This document shows positions 10,605 to 20,449 of a stretch of 64,000 bases of DNA, piece after piece. The stretch covers positions 19,506,660 to 19,570,659 of the forward strand of contig NC_087069.1 in assembly GCF_963678635.1 (NCBI RefSeq). The letters are read 5' to 3'. The DNA comes from Symsagittifera roscoffensis (Eukaryota > Xenacoelomorpha > Acoela > Convolutidae). Numbering within the stretch: the stretch's first letter is position 1; the number at the start of each line of letters is the position of its first letter. Below the pieces are notes generated by a model that saw only the letters and a list, made by a program, of their open reading frames with translations, was not told the origin of the DNA and made no database searches. Made by a program: the position numbers and the translations under genes.

Positions 10605-11107
10605 AATTCCAAGGAGACGAGAGCTCACTTGGAAGCGATGGTTTTGAGAACATCGCATCCGAGAAAGAAGACGATAAGGCTTCGACAGGAGGGATGTCCA
10701 GCCTGGAATTCAATTTCCTCAGCGACTTTGAAAACCGCACGGACACGTTTGAAGCAACGACTGAGCCGGCAGACGAGGGAACTTCCACGCTGGAACCCCC
10801 GTCGACCTTCATGGAAAAGAACCGGAACTTGCCGGAGAGCAGCTCTCCGAGCAATTCTAAAAACACCGAACAGAAACTTTTGATGGAATCACCAAGGAGA
10901 AGAAGAATAGAAGGCACTGCCAGAGTACCTTTCATGAATGGGGAGTGCAAAAATGGGAAGTGCATCATAGAGACCATGAAAAATGGACGGGATGCAGAAT
11001 GGACAGGTTGCCTTCGTGGAGGAGGTCTAGACAGTAGTTCAGAGCTACGGAACCCAGTCTATTTTGAAATTAGTTCTCAACCGACCACTAATGCTGGAAG
11101 TCCTTGA
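10559..11107 (+). CDS. Acidic/Ser-rich low-complexity ORF of the element
   Basis: A 182-residue frame overlapping the end of module B. It is dominated by acidic and Ser/Thr/Pro residues (LGSDGFENIASEKEDD, PESSSPSNSKN), with a short Cys-bearing stretch (GECKNGKC) near the C-terminus. It looks like a disordered linker in a polyprotein. No domain recognised. Confidence 0.35.
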   Translation: MVPRNGNKGGRREKLEFQGDESSLGSDGFENIASEKEDDKASTGGMSSLEFNFLSDFENRTDTFEATTEPADEGTSTLEPPSTFMEKNRNLPESSSPSNSKNTEQKLLMESPRRRRIEGTARVPFMNGECKNGKCIIETMKNGRDAEWTGCLRGGGLDSSSELRNPVYFEISSQPTTNAGSP

Positions 11108-11253
11108 CAAACTCGACGAGTGTGAAGGGAGATTGAGCGAAAATGCTGATTGACTCGGCCACTGACGAAAGTGAGGCAAACTCTCCCAAAAAGATGACGC
11201 CACAAGAAGACAAGTGAGAAGTGGTAAATCTGTCAAGAACCTGAAAGGAAACG

Positions 11254-11757
11254 ATGCGACCAAAAATGGTGATTGTCAGGATTAAAGATATGAAAATGAA
11301 ACTGGGCAGCAAAGTGACATTGAGGAAAGCTGGAAAAACAAAGGTGGATTCCGGAATCTCGATGAAAGCTGTCAACTCAGCCAACAGAAAACGCATCGAA
11401 GAAGCCATGGACTTGGAACAGGGTGATGATCGATTGCCTGGGACAGACAGGATGTTGACTGACGTAGCGATGGTGCCACCCATTCTCATGGCAGGAATAA
11501 AATCAGCCAGTTACAAAACCAAGAGGAGTGACCGCACTCTGACTGGAGAGACGTTAGAAATGGAGATACTTAGCCAATGCGGAGACAGTACCCTTAAAGA
11601 TTTCAAATTGTCTACCATGAATCACGGAAAGGGAAGCGTCGTAGGACAGCTAGTCCCAGTGGAATATAACCGACTGATTGTGTCGGAAACTGCATCGATT
11701 GATGAACCCGCCGGTGGATACATGGAGATGTTGGAATACAGAAATTCGGCCAGTTGA
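11254..11757 (+). CDS. Unidentified basic ORF of the element
   Basis: A 167-residue frame, basic at the N-terminus (MRPKMVIVRIKDMKMKLG), then mixed alpha/beta composition with VPPILMAGIKSASYKT and SVVGQLVPVEYNRLIVSE. It ends at TGA 31 bp before the next ATG. Same GC content and strand as its neighbours. Not recognised. Probably one piece of the polyprotein 3' part. Confidence 0.35.
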   Translation: MRPKMVIVRIKDMKMKLGSKVTLRKAGKTKVDSGISMKAVNSANRKRIEEAMDLEQGDDRLPGTDRMLTDVAMVPPILMAGIKSASYKTKRSDRTLTGETLEMEILSQCGDSTLKDFKLSTMNHGKGSVVGQLVPVEYNRLIVSETASIDEPAGGYMEMLEYRNSAS

Positions 11758-11787
11758 CACCTAATTGCGCTGGAAGACAAAAAGGCT

Positions 11788-12751
11788 ATGGAAGGTTATC
11801 GGGAGACGATGATGCATGACACCATCCTGAAACAGAAGGCATACGGAACTCTGATATCGTCTGAAATGCACGCGGAGACGATAGAGCAGTTGGTGAGCCT
11901 TCCATGGAGAGCAGTAATGTTACGATACTTCGAAAAAGAAATGAGGACCACGCCGAAGATACACGCTCTGATAGCAATACCCTATGTGAGAACAGAGTTT
12001 CAACTGAGGTTCGCTTGGAGCAGGATTGGACTGACACGCGGAGAATATGATTCGGATGAAGAAAAGATCGAAGGAAGAAAAGGTGCTCCTAATGACGAGT
12101 GTGAGAGATCTGATAACCCAAGAAGGAGCAGCAGTAGCGTGCGCGAAGCGGATAGACGCTCTACGTTTCAATCGATTTATGATAGAACAAATTTCAGTGC
12201 CAGCATTGAACACTTGTGTCATGATGTTAAGAGAAAGCGATGAACGAGCGAAAGCCTTGATCTTGCTAGCACTTTTGGACGTCCATCAGAGCACTCCGAT
12301 GCGAGTATACATGAAGAAGCCTGTGGAGCTGCAACCGATGAAAAAGATTGACGAAATAAGGAGATTCTCTAACAAGGAGATGAGGCTCTCGAAAGAATCT
12401 ATGGGAGCACTGCCGAAATCCAGTGAATACTGTGGACCGATCAGGAAGAAATCATACAGATATGTATCCGGAATCATAGGAATGGCGTACAACCCTTTCA
12501 TAAATGAAGACATTCGCGATTGCTTCTTTGATTACGAGCAAGCAGTGTTGCTAAGATTCTGGACATCAAGAATTGCAACGATAAGAAGCGCTGCTAATCA
12601 GCAGACCAAGCTGGGACTATTCTTGGAGGAAGAGGTGACTGCACCTTCAGTGCCAAAACCTGACAACCGATTGGAGTTTGGATTGGGATTCTCGGACGAA
12701 TTGCTAGGAACGAGTTTGATGGTAGTGTGGGAACTGATGAAATCATCATAG
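11788..12751 (+). pseudogene. Unidentified helical ORF of the element, two frames
   Basis: Frame 1 (11788 to about 12050) reads YRETMMHDTILKQKAYGT and IHALIAIPYVRTEF. After about 12047 the sense-looking sequence moves to frame 2, RSKEEKVLLMTSVRDLIT, then a long helical region to 12751. The frame-1 tail is Ser/Arg-rich and looks out of frame, so a frameshift near 12050 is likely. Joined length would exceed 300 residues. No known motif seen. Confidence 0.4.
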
Positions 12752-12828
12752 TGTCCGAGTCCTAATGCCGATTCGATATTGCGTGCGCCACAAGACGTGC
12801 AGAGGGAGCTGAACTCGGAGACTGTACC

Positions 12829-13398
12829 TTGCGTGACCTGAACATCATCTATAATTTGATGACGACAGTCTCTAAGAGCAACGGAGAAAACAAAATAGAG
12901 TTGCCTGGCTGGGGACCAGAGGACTGGGTCAAACCTGGTAGCTATCTGGTAAAAGCCCGTGGACTGGAGGATCACATCCGTGGAGGTCTGGATTGCGTAA
13001 AGTCCCTGGAGAAACAACACAAGCAATTGACGATATTGTTTGGGAACATTGTGATTAAGGCGAAAACGGAAACGGAATTGATTGCAGATTGCCATGGAGG
13101 AACCGAGGTGAATCTAGTGACTGCGCTAGGATTCTACAGCATGTTTAGTTCTTTAGACTCGCTATTGAATCTAGAACAAATGCATGAGATAGTTACGACC
13201 ATGAGTGTAGAAGTGTTTCCGGGAGTGTTGCAAACCGAGCAGAAGTATATTGGAAAGTGGAGAGAAGCGATCGAGGCGGAAATGATTATCAGGCATAGTG
13301 AAACCTATCGTAGACCAAAGGGGAGCGAGATTTTTAGTGGGATCAACTCTGGCTTCAAAGTGCAAGAGCAGATACCCAGTTCATTTTGTAGCGGTTGA
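12829..13398 (+). CDS. Unidentified ORF of the element
   Basis: A 189-residue frame with LPGWGPEDWVKPGSYLVKA, LTILFGNIVIKAKTETEL and a helical C-terminal half. Alternating hydrophobic strands suggest a folded domain, but I cannot assign it. It continues the plus-strand polyprotein series, with a stop-broken gap from 12752 to 12828 before it. Confidence 0.35.
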   Translation: MRDLNIIYNLMTTVSKSNGENKIELPGWGPEDWVKPGSYLVKARGLEDHIRGGLDCVKSLEKQHKQLTILFGNIVIKAKTETELIADCHGGTEVNLVTALGFYSMFSSLDSLLNLEQMHEIVTTMSVEVFPGVLQTEQKYIGKWREAIEAEMIIRHSETYRRPKGSEIFSGINSGFKVQEQIPSSFCSG

Positions 13399-13407
13399 TG
13401 TAAAAGT

Positions 13408-13900
13408 ATGAGAACGATCGTGGATCAAGCCTTCTCAGTGCCAAAATGCGTAAGACTAGCGAGCATGTCAGAAAAAACTTACGAGTTACTGTGCAAAATG
13501 CTCTCAGCAGTTCCGAAGAAAACCAACGAGGAATTAGAATCGATACTGGGAAAAAAAGTTCATGGGATACGCCAGTGGGAACTTCAGTGACTTTGAAAGA
13601 CAAAAGCAGAAAGGATCAACAGTCACGGATTACAATGCAGTAGATGAGAATGATGAAGTCCACCGAGTGATGATGGAAGTGAAATCATTACTGGAACCTT
13701 GGGGAAAGCGTAATTGGAGGAGCATCATGTCAACACATGATGAGTTCCCCTGCCATTGCTTGTTACAAACCTGGTGGTACCCCGGGCCTAGTAATCTGGT
13801 GTTGATCAGGGACTGTGGAGATCTGCTCTCCATGGGTTTAACAGATTCATCACAGCCCATAACGATAGTGATAGTAGGAGATATGATGGTGATACGATGA
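13408..13900 (+). pseudogene. Unidentified ORF pieces of the element, frameshifted
   Basis: Frame 13408-13590 (FSVPKCVRLASMSEKTYELL) overlaps frame 13562-13900 (ENDEVHRVMMEVKSLLEPWG, then SNLVLIRDCGDLLSMG). The shift near 13565-13590 suggests a small indel. SNLVLIRDCGDLL has a strand-turn shape loosely like a GDS-type serine block, but Cys-Gly-Asp replaces Gly-Asp-Ser, so I do not call an active site. Confidence 0.35.
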
Positions 13901-13963
13901 CTGGAAGCTCATGTAAGAGAGAACAATAGACAGGAAACGCCGACGAAAGAACAGTTACAGGAA

Positions 13964-14341
13964 TTGGATTGTCTAAAAGGTTTGGATCTTTTTGAGACAA
14001 TGTGCAGAATCTTGAAAATTCCGATGGAAGTGAAAAAGATAAGGGCCAGAAGACGACTGATGCCATGGTTCAGGGCCAACATGACTGCATGGTTTTACGA
14101 GTATACCAAGAAACATATGTCGAAGCACAGCAGAGTGTACAGTGCGTATCAGCTGGACATTGGAGCAGGAGCTTTTAAGCAAGCTTTTGTACCTCATCGG
14201 AATGCAGTAACCACCGCAGTGAAGAAAACTTCTAGGTCAAGTGAATGTGACGGAAGGGAAAAAGAAGAGATGTTGAATGAATACTTGGAGAGAAACGTGA
14301 CGTTGTGCCTCCACAACAGCTTCTGCCGAAAGAGAAGCTGA
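13964..14341 (+). pseudogene. Terminal ORF piece of the element
   Basis: A 125-residue frame, strongly basic (KKIRARRRLMPWFRANMT) and Lys/Glu-rich at the end, closing at TGA. The same frame appears to extend upstream to about 13902 (LEAHVRENNRQETPTKEQ). It is the last coding-like stretch before AT-rich non-coding sequence, so it marks the 3' end of the element's coding part. Confidence 0.4.
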
Positions 14342-15156
14342 TCCTCTACGTTGCTCCTCTACTAACGTTGATCCTCTACGTTGCTGTAAGCAAAGAATAG
14401 AAGAGCAGAAGTGTTAGAGGACTGCTTCCAACAGCGTCACAATATCTACCAACGTGCTGCAAGACACAGAGACTGAAAGTGCGGAGTCAATGTCGCAGGA
14501 GGATGAGATGGAACATTGACAATTGGCCGAAAAACAAGATACATTAAGAAAGAAAAGAAGAAGAACTTAGAAATTTTAGAAGATGTTAAAGCTCACAATT
14601 GTTTTGTGCGTGAGAAAAACTCAAATGAGAAACAAAGCAACAAAGTTTGCAATTGAAACTGAAGAGAAAACATTTAGTTGAGTTTTGAAGATTAAAGAAG
14701 ATTAAAGAATAAATTTGCATTATGATTTTAGTTAGTGGCTTTAGACACATTTTCTATTTGTTTAGAAAGGCTTGAGTGGAGAATATATTAAAGTTTTCCA
14801 GCCTGCATGATTGTTTTTAATCAACTAGGACGACTGATCACTTTGTGGTGACATGAAAGGCTTGGGTAATCTCTTGAAGAGGGAGATTATTTCGCCTAAC
14901 CACCGAGTTCCTTAATTTTATTATTTAGGACCACTAACAACTAAATTTCCGAAGAGAAGAAGTATAGTAGGATAATTTTAGTCTGTGGGTTGGCAGGACT
15001 GTCCTGCGTCCCAACACTTTTTAAACCTAGGAGAAAAAGTTTTAAATCGGGACATAGACGTTGGAAATCCTAAAAAATGTTTTATCTTGGTTTTAAAAAA
15101 TTGTTGTAAATTTGGAAGGCTGTAATAGTGTCGTATGATGCCATTTATATTATGCA
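14342..15156. other. Non-coding 3' flank, possible 3' UTR/LTR remnant
   Basis: No frame worth crediting. It contains a near-tandem TTGATCCTCTACGTTGCT (about 14338 and 14369), an AAGAATAAATTTGC polyadenylation-like site near 14706, and a GGCAGGACTGTCCTGCG inverted repeat near 14993. It may include the 3' LTR, but no matching 5' copy was found in the window. Confidence 0.4.
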
Positions 15157-15393
15157 GTGAGTCGATATGACGTGAATAAAAGTGATTTCATGCATTTTGT
15201 AAATTTTGTTCGATCGAACAGTACCATTTTGATGAAGACTACGAGACTCAATGGGGAAATTGACCGGGATGTCCGGGGAATATGTGACATTCGACCAGAA
15301 TGGTCAAAATACAATTTCGCATTCGAATTTTTATTGGAACATCTAACTGGGAAGACTGATGGTTTTAATGAGTTAGTGATGTTATTTAAATGA
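15157..15393 (+). CDS. Small ORF, possible host-gene exon
   Basis: A 78-residue frame (SDFMHFVNFVRSNSTILM, FAFEFLLEHLTGKTDG) ending LVMLFK and TGA. It lacks a convincing ATG: the frame opens at GTG directly after TTATGCAG, which could be a splice acceptor. Composition is ordinary globular alpha/beta and unlike the retroelement to its left. It lies 210 bp upstream of a RING fragment on the same strand, so the two may be exons of one gene. Unrecognised. Confidence 0.35.
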   Translation: MSRYDVNKSDFMHFVNFVRSNSTILMKTTRLNGEIDRDVRGICDIRPEWSKYNFAFEFLLEHLTGKTDGFNELVMLFK

Positions 15394-15467
15394 TCAGACA
15401 AATCGGGAGGGTAGTTTTGACTGACATGCTAAATTTCAAAATTTCAATTTGGACATGAACGACACGT

Positions 15468-15572
15468 AACTTCAGTAGTCTCAGTAGTCTCAGTGATAAC
15501 AACAGTAGTCTCAGTGATAACAGTAGTCTCAGTGAGAACAACAGTAGTCTCAGTGATAACAATAACGAAAAA
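15468..15572. repeat. CAGTAGTCTCAGTGATAACAA short tandem repeat
   Basis: Four to five copies of CAGTAGTCTCAGTGATAACA with 9-21 bp periodicity, one copy with GAGAACA in place of GATAACA. Non-coding, between the small ORF and the RING fragment. Confidence 0.85.
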
Positions 15573-15602
15573 ACGGCAGAACATTGAAATTGTGGTTAGA
15601 AA

Positions 15603-15860
15603 TTGTCAGAAACCACTCCGAGTTGTAACAATTGTGTCGCTATAATCATTACCGAGCAGTTCACAAGAAACAGGAAGGGTGTTGGGACGACGTGTCCAGT
15701 CTGCCGAGAAGAAATAAGAGTGTTATTTCTCCGGATTCCAGACCCGGAAGGGTCTCGGGATTGGGACTTGAACTGTTTTATACAAACTTTTAGCGTCCCG
15801 GAGTGTCATGAGTTGATTTTAATTAACATCCAAATTCGTTTTCAGATAATGAGAAGCTAG
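15603..15860 (+). pseudogene. RING-finger C-terminal half (RNF170-like), fragment
   Basis: The frame reads CNNCVAIIITEQFTRNRKG, then GTTCPVCREEIRVLF. C-x2-C followed by CPVCR with a hydrophobic VLF tail is the second half of a C3HC4 RING. The spacing and the tail resemble RNF170-type E3 ubiquitin ligases, in which CPICR is followed by a V-x-VLY strand. The first zinc site (Cys pair and His) is absent: the sequence just upstream does not supply C-x-H. The fragment ends FQIMRS. Either an exon of a spliced gene whose 5' exons are not recognised, or a pseudogene piece. RING assignment fairly sure, RNF170 likeness is memory. Confidence 0.55.
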
Positions 15861-16229
15861 GAGTGGGGAAAACGGTTGATCCATCTTCGATGGAGATGAT
15901 GATTTTTATCTACTGATCAAAAACAATAGTAATATAAAATGTAAGTAGTAGCCCTGTTTTTAGGAGTGACCTCCTGGTCTGGGGATACTGAGACCCAGCC
16001 ATGAGCACACTATTTTGCATATATTTAAGTTAATTAGAGCATTCTGATGGAAGCCGGAAACAGTAACGCTTTTTTGTCGGCCCGATGTTAGAAAGACCAA
16101 CAAAAGAACTGGCTTTGGCAGAGACGGTGAAAAGCATGTGGAACTATGTTTAGACGTTGGCCAGTCGCTTTAGAACCTAGCTTTATTTTCAGTCGGTATG
16201 TACTTCCGGGCGAATGTGACAAACTTCGA

Positions 16230-16509
16230 CGGAATTCAATGGGAAATCGGAGACTACTTAAAATCAAAACTATATTAGATTTTTAAAATTATTTTGTTGA
16301 AAAAACCTAACGCCGCATTTTTACGGTAAAGCAAATGAAGACTGCACTTCTTGCAGAGTATTTAGATCGAAAATTTGACGAATTTGATGAACTGGGTTGC
16401 CCGAGAATTGATAATAACAATTCAAAAAATATCTATCTCGCAATATATGTTTAAGTCATTACAACTCCAGGAGTGACTGCGCCCTGAAAAAACCAAGATC
16501 TTGTATGAT
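16230..16509 (+). repeat. Array copy 1, left half (split by LINE insertion)
   Basis: It matches later copies: AATGGGAAATCGGAGA (like AACGGGAAAGCGGAGA near 26921), CTTCTTGCAGAGTATTTAGATCG, GGGTTGCCCGAGAATTGAT, CTATCTCGCAATA and GGAGTGACTGCGCCCTGAAAAAA. It stops exactly at the LINE edge and resumes at 19838. The reading frame carries stops, so this copy is not a working gene. Confidence 0.8.
16497..16509. repeat. 13-bp target-site duplication, left
   Basis: GATCTTGTATGAT, identical to 19825-19837. In uninterrupted array copies (for example near 20525 and 27150) the site occurs once, within AAGATCTTGTATGATTGG-like sequence, which confirms it as the pre-insertion target. Confidence 0.9.
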
Positions 16510-19500
16510 TTTTTTTCCAAGAAATCAACTTAAAATCAAAATCAATTGGTTTCGAATGGTGCAAGGAAAATTTTTTCGTTGCTTGTTCACAGTTGTCATC
16601 TTCTGTTTTTATCTTCAAGCATCTCATATTCTTCGAAATAATATGCAAATGGTGTCGAAATTCTAATATCATAGGAGTCAGTTATGCGCGATGAAAGCCC
16701 CAGTCAGCAGCGTGTGAATATTTAGAATGGCATTCCAATTGTGTAACCGTCCTCAACGCCGAGGGATCGCCATTTGGATCTTGTACCTCTGATGCAAATG
16801 TTGGTTGCTCTTAGTATAGCAAATGAAATTCTTTATCTCAACCAGCACATGACATGACTTTATGGGTGGTCCCATTTTGATGCCAGACCATCTGCTAGTC
16901 GTTTGAGGAAAAACGTGAACTCCAGTGCCAAAACACCATCTTTTGAAGTGACAAGGGGAGTGAAAGACATGTGTTTTTCTTCACAAGCTGGTCCATACTT
17001 ATTTTTCTTCTCAATCTTTGCAGTTTTCCTTACATTCATGGAATTGCGGTTTTGGTAAGACGGAGCGTCAGTGTCTGTAACACGGATGTCGAACGACGCA
17101 GCCGACTGTCAATCACAAACCCCCCGAGCTGAAAGATCTGCAATTAGTGCCCGGGTTCCATTTTCTACATCTGGTTCTTTCATGACAGGTTCTCTTTTCA
17201 CATCCTTCCACAAAATTGAAGCAAGATCGCCCACTGCGTCTCTTATTTCGTTGTGTCGCAGTGTTACCAGTCCGCCCTTCTTGCAAGAAAGTGCATGCTG
17301 TAAGTCAAAATCTTGTTGACATCCATCGCATCTCGAGAAAGAACGTTTGAGTGATTTTCTGTACCTGACACATAGAGCGTCTCTGAACTCTGTGGCTGAC
17401 AAATCAAAATTATCTTTCAACAAGGGCAGCGAAGTTAGCCACAAGGAACAGTTGGTGTCGATTATTCTCCGGATCGCTCGTTTCTGATCTGCTGGAAAAA
17501 CTGCAAGCACTTCATCGAGTTTATCTTTGTCCACAGCATTTTGTTGCTCCTCGTGGTTTTTTCTTGCTTCTCTCATCTTTGTTTTGTGTAGAGCTTGGTC
17601 GAAATCATCTTGGAGAACGATCGAACTCACGAGACATTCGGTTGCTTCACGTGAAGTGCAAAATGCTAGTTCGGCACCTTCTATTGGATTTCGCACACCT
17701 AGTCCCCCTCTTTTGACAGGAAGTGAATACAAAACACTATCTGAGTTTGTGACACTAGAAATTCCTAGTAAGCTTGGCAAAACGTTTTCCTCCAACATCT
17801 TCTCGAGAGGAGCAAACAACTGCGACGTATCTTTGACTACTCTCTGGACAAAATTCCATTCGCATTGCAGTGATCTTGTTAATCCAGCTAAAGCAGCTTG
17901 AGGTTCTTTTTCTGCCACTTTGGACAACTCGCCAAGACAATCCAACCATTCTTGGACCTTTTTTAAAGCGAAACGAAATTTTCCTTCATCAGAGCCAATA
18001 AATCCGCCCAAATATCTTCTACCTTCAATTACTCTGATGCCGAACTTGTCAAAAAATTGATGAGTTTTTTCAACTAAGTTCGGGTGAACAAACAAAAAAC
18101 TTTTGCTTGGCTCGGGGTAATAGCCATACTTCGGGCCGTTTTCAGTCAAAGATGACAACCATTCAACCAGGTTTTCTAGTGCGCCGAGAGCTCCCGAATC
18201 ATCTGCATACCATGTTTGTAAATACTTATCTCGGTCTTTGAGTGATTCAATCAATGGCATCAATGAAACACCATAGAATAACATCGCTAGTGGATCAACC
18301 TGTGTAGTGCCTTCACTACTGAAAAGAAGTTCTGTCGTTCCTGCAACAATTAGCAGCGCATACCCTCTATAAGTTTTGAAAAGAAATCGTGAGCACCTTG
18401 GCCAAAGTATTCTAGCATTCCAAAGAGCCGTTTCCCTGTTCAATGCATTGAATGCATTCGAGACATCCATCAATAGAAGACCATGTCCGTACTCTTTGGT
18501 GCTATTAAACAACTCCTCCACTGCGTGTACATCTCCTTCTATTCCTGCTTTCACACCACAAGCTAGTTGGTGAGATCCACAGGTTTCTTCGAGATCTCTT
18601 TTGGTCGCTTCAGCCATACATTTACACCTTATTCTTCGCAAACACTCGCCTATGCCAATGGGTCTAACTCCGGTACACTTGTCCAAAGCGATCAGACTAC
18701 CTGACATCAATGCTCGTATTTGGTTCCATGGAATAATTTCGTTAGCTATCTTTGTGATCAGCGCTGCCACTTCAACTCTCAAAGCCGAACTGTGTCCTCC
18801 AAATCAAAGAAATGCGTCTTTCCAGTGTTCCGAATCTGTTCCTGAAGGTCCGGCTCCACCGTGCATTGACCTCGCAAATTTTTCTAAATAAGAGGAAGTG
18901 ATGGTTACCGTTTCTAACTCAGGCAAGCTGTCTACTTGTATTCTTGCTTCTTCTTTCGACTGTTTTACTACGGGATGTTTTTCTTTTCAGAATGGTAATG
19001 ACTAATTTTCTGGTTTTTGTTGTGGAATCAATAACTTCGTCATTTGGATGGAGCAAACCTCCGCCAGATCTGCTTGTCAGCCAACGCATGGCAGACCGAA
19101 CTTTCCCTTCCGTCATCATTCGTGCAAAAACCACTGCCGTGTGCTCGTCTTCAGATCTGTTTTTTTTTCATAAGTTTTCTCGGTTGTTTTTGTGAACATC
19201 GTTTGGCTTCTTGTAGCAGAATATTGAACATATTATTTTCCCAGTCTTCAAGGCGTCTTCCTATCAAAGCTCTCACATCACGTGAGGTTTTTATCATTGG
19301 GTCCCGCTGTAAGATTAATCGGCTGATTACAAGAAGTCGTTCTGAACATTCGTTTTGGTTCAATCAGCAGGCTGCTTTCGTTAAAAGATCAACGTATTTA
19401 CGGCCAATGTTTCCCCCCGGGACTAAATACAGTTTTCCTTGGAGGTTCCACTCACAGTCCATCTGTTTCCCCATTCAGTTTCTTGAACTTCCTTAGATAT

Positions 19501-19824
19501 GTCGAGAGACCCTCCAAAGGCGTCAAACAAACAGTTTGTGACGTTTTCTGTAATGGGTACGACAGGATACTGGTCTTGCTCACTGAGGGTCATAAAACGA
19601 AGCTGTTGAGTCGCCCAGTATGTTGTTCTTCATTTTCTATTTTGTCTTCGGTTTCGTTGTATGAATCCTCTTGTTCATCGTCACTAACTCTCTGCGACGC
19701 AGTAACGGAGTCCTCATTTGGATTTTCTTCCGAGTGATCACGAAAACCAAAATAAGACGGCTGTCTTATCGCTCTCTCGCTTCTCCTCATCATTTCGTGA
19801 CGGGGTTGACAAACTCCTCAATAT
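16510..19824 (-). mobile_element. Non-LTR retrotransposon with restriction-like endonuclease, inserted in array copy 1
   Basis: A 3.3-kb minus-strand LINE bounded by perfect 13-bp duplications. Its 3' end lies at the left, where a 7-base T-run (short poly-A on the element strand) abuts the duplication. Coding order on the minus strand: N-terminal helical region, AGPSGTD segment, reverse transcriptase, CCHC knuckle, restriction-like endonuclease. This order and the CCHC-RLE type place it with R2/R4/NeSL-like early-branching LINEs. Which clade is uncertain. The insertion looks nearly full length. Confidence 0.85.
16722..19793 (-). pseudogene. LINE polyprotein: RT plus CCHC/restriction-like endonuclease, inactivated
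   Basis: The longest open piece (17109-18782, 557 residues) holds RT motif A MDVSNAFNALNR (Asp about 106), motif B EGTTQVDPLAM and motif C WYADD (about 191-195). It then has KRGGLGVRNP and the knuckle CDGCQQDFDLQHALSC (C485, C488, H496, C500) followed by LRHNEIRD. Past the TGA at 17109-17111 the frame continues FDIRVTDTDAPSY and FTPLVTSKDG, the endonuclease core, to about 16722, with further stops near 16862 and 16835. Upstream, MHGGAGPSGTDSEHW precedes an in-frame TGA, and a frameshift near 18970 joins earlier frames (NQNECSERLLVISRLIL). The usual TTQGDP Gly is Val here. At least three stops and one frameshift make it dead. Confidence 0.85.
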
Positions 19825-19837
19825 GATCTTGTATGAT
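19825..19837. repeat. 13-bp target-site duplication, right
   Basis: GATCTTGTATGAT, matching 16497-16509 exactly, followed by AAGCTGGAAACTGAG, the continuation of array copy 1 (compare TGGCTGGAAAATGAG in other copies). Confidence 0.9.
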
Positions 19838-20345
19838 AAGCTGGAAACTGAGTTACCATGAGAGACTAGCATAAGTGGAGGCATACTAGGGTTTTTGACT
19901 AGGTTGACATCAGACAGTGACATCAAAATGACTTTGACCAAAACAGAACGAAAAAATTGCCGAGGTCAAGATGTGCAGCCGAAATAATAAATTACACTAT
20001 CAGGAGAAGGATTGAATTTTTTTACGAAATTGTTTCCGATGGTTGACCAATTCATTTGTTTTCAACGACACAATTATTCTCAAAATGTTCGCCAACAAAC
20101 GCGGAGTTCGTCTTCACAGACTAGTTTTAGTATCCAAAGGTGAACCGGGAGTTCTATTGGATCTTAGTAGCAGTGACCTACCAGAGGAAGTACAGAAAAT
20201 AGTACAAAAAAAATCTTCAAAGAAAGTTTTACTTCATTCAAAAACTGAAGTTGTGCCGGCCAATTATGTTGTGAAAATTATGACAAGGAACTAATGTCTT
20301 AACAGGTTATATTCGATACGATGTTTTTCATTGCTCAGAAAATTA
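19838..20345 (+). repeat. Array copy 1, right half, with best-preserved exon-like frame
   Basis: It continues the family after the LINE. Frame 20043-20294 reads FVFNDTIILKMFANKRGV, RLVLVSKGEPGVLLDLSS and DLPEEVQKIVQKKSSKK, ending KIMTRN. This is the only copy where the codon after SKG is sense (GGT GAA). In the others it is GGT TAA or GGT TAG. The protein is unrecognised: beta-rich with a basic helix, no Cys or His cluster. Alternatively AAAG|GTGAAC is a splice donor and the frame beyond it is intronic. Confidence 0.55.
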
Positions 20346-20449
20346 AATAATACAAATTTAGTGGCAAATCACATTTTTCTTCCTGAATAGGAAACGAATG
20401 TTATAGACAGAGAGTCAGAGAGAGACTCATAGAGAGAGAATTAGATAGA

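Larger units (their letters stand above)
4256..14350 (+). mobile_element. Decayed Ty3/gypsy-like (Cer-type) retroelement, RT region missing
   Basis: Plus-strand fragments run in retroelement order: Gag-like pieces (4.3-6.1 kb), a damaged CCHC knuckle (6055), acidic linker, integrase H2C2 zinc-binding piece (6812-6919), then a long series of broken frames to 14341. No protease DSG/DTG, no YxDD and no integrase DDE core were found, which points to an internal deletion of more than 2 kb between 6.5 and 6.8 kb. The codon usage and GC content are clearly above the AT-rich flanks, setting the block apart. I recall similar large elements with an extra downstream ORF from nematodes, which is family memory and not a search result. 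I could not find a pair of LTRs. It may be two neighbouring remnants (4.26-7.9 and 8.3-14.35 kb) rather than one. Confidence 0.65.

Noticed and set aside
15468-15572. CRISPR-like array of 20-bp repeats
   Set aside because: Repeats are contiguous without unique spacers, and the window is eukaryotic.
17071-19737. Plus-strand ORFs within the first LINE
   Set aside because: Antisense shadows of the minus-strand RT/endonuclease coding sequence.
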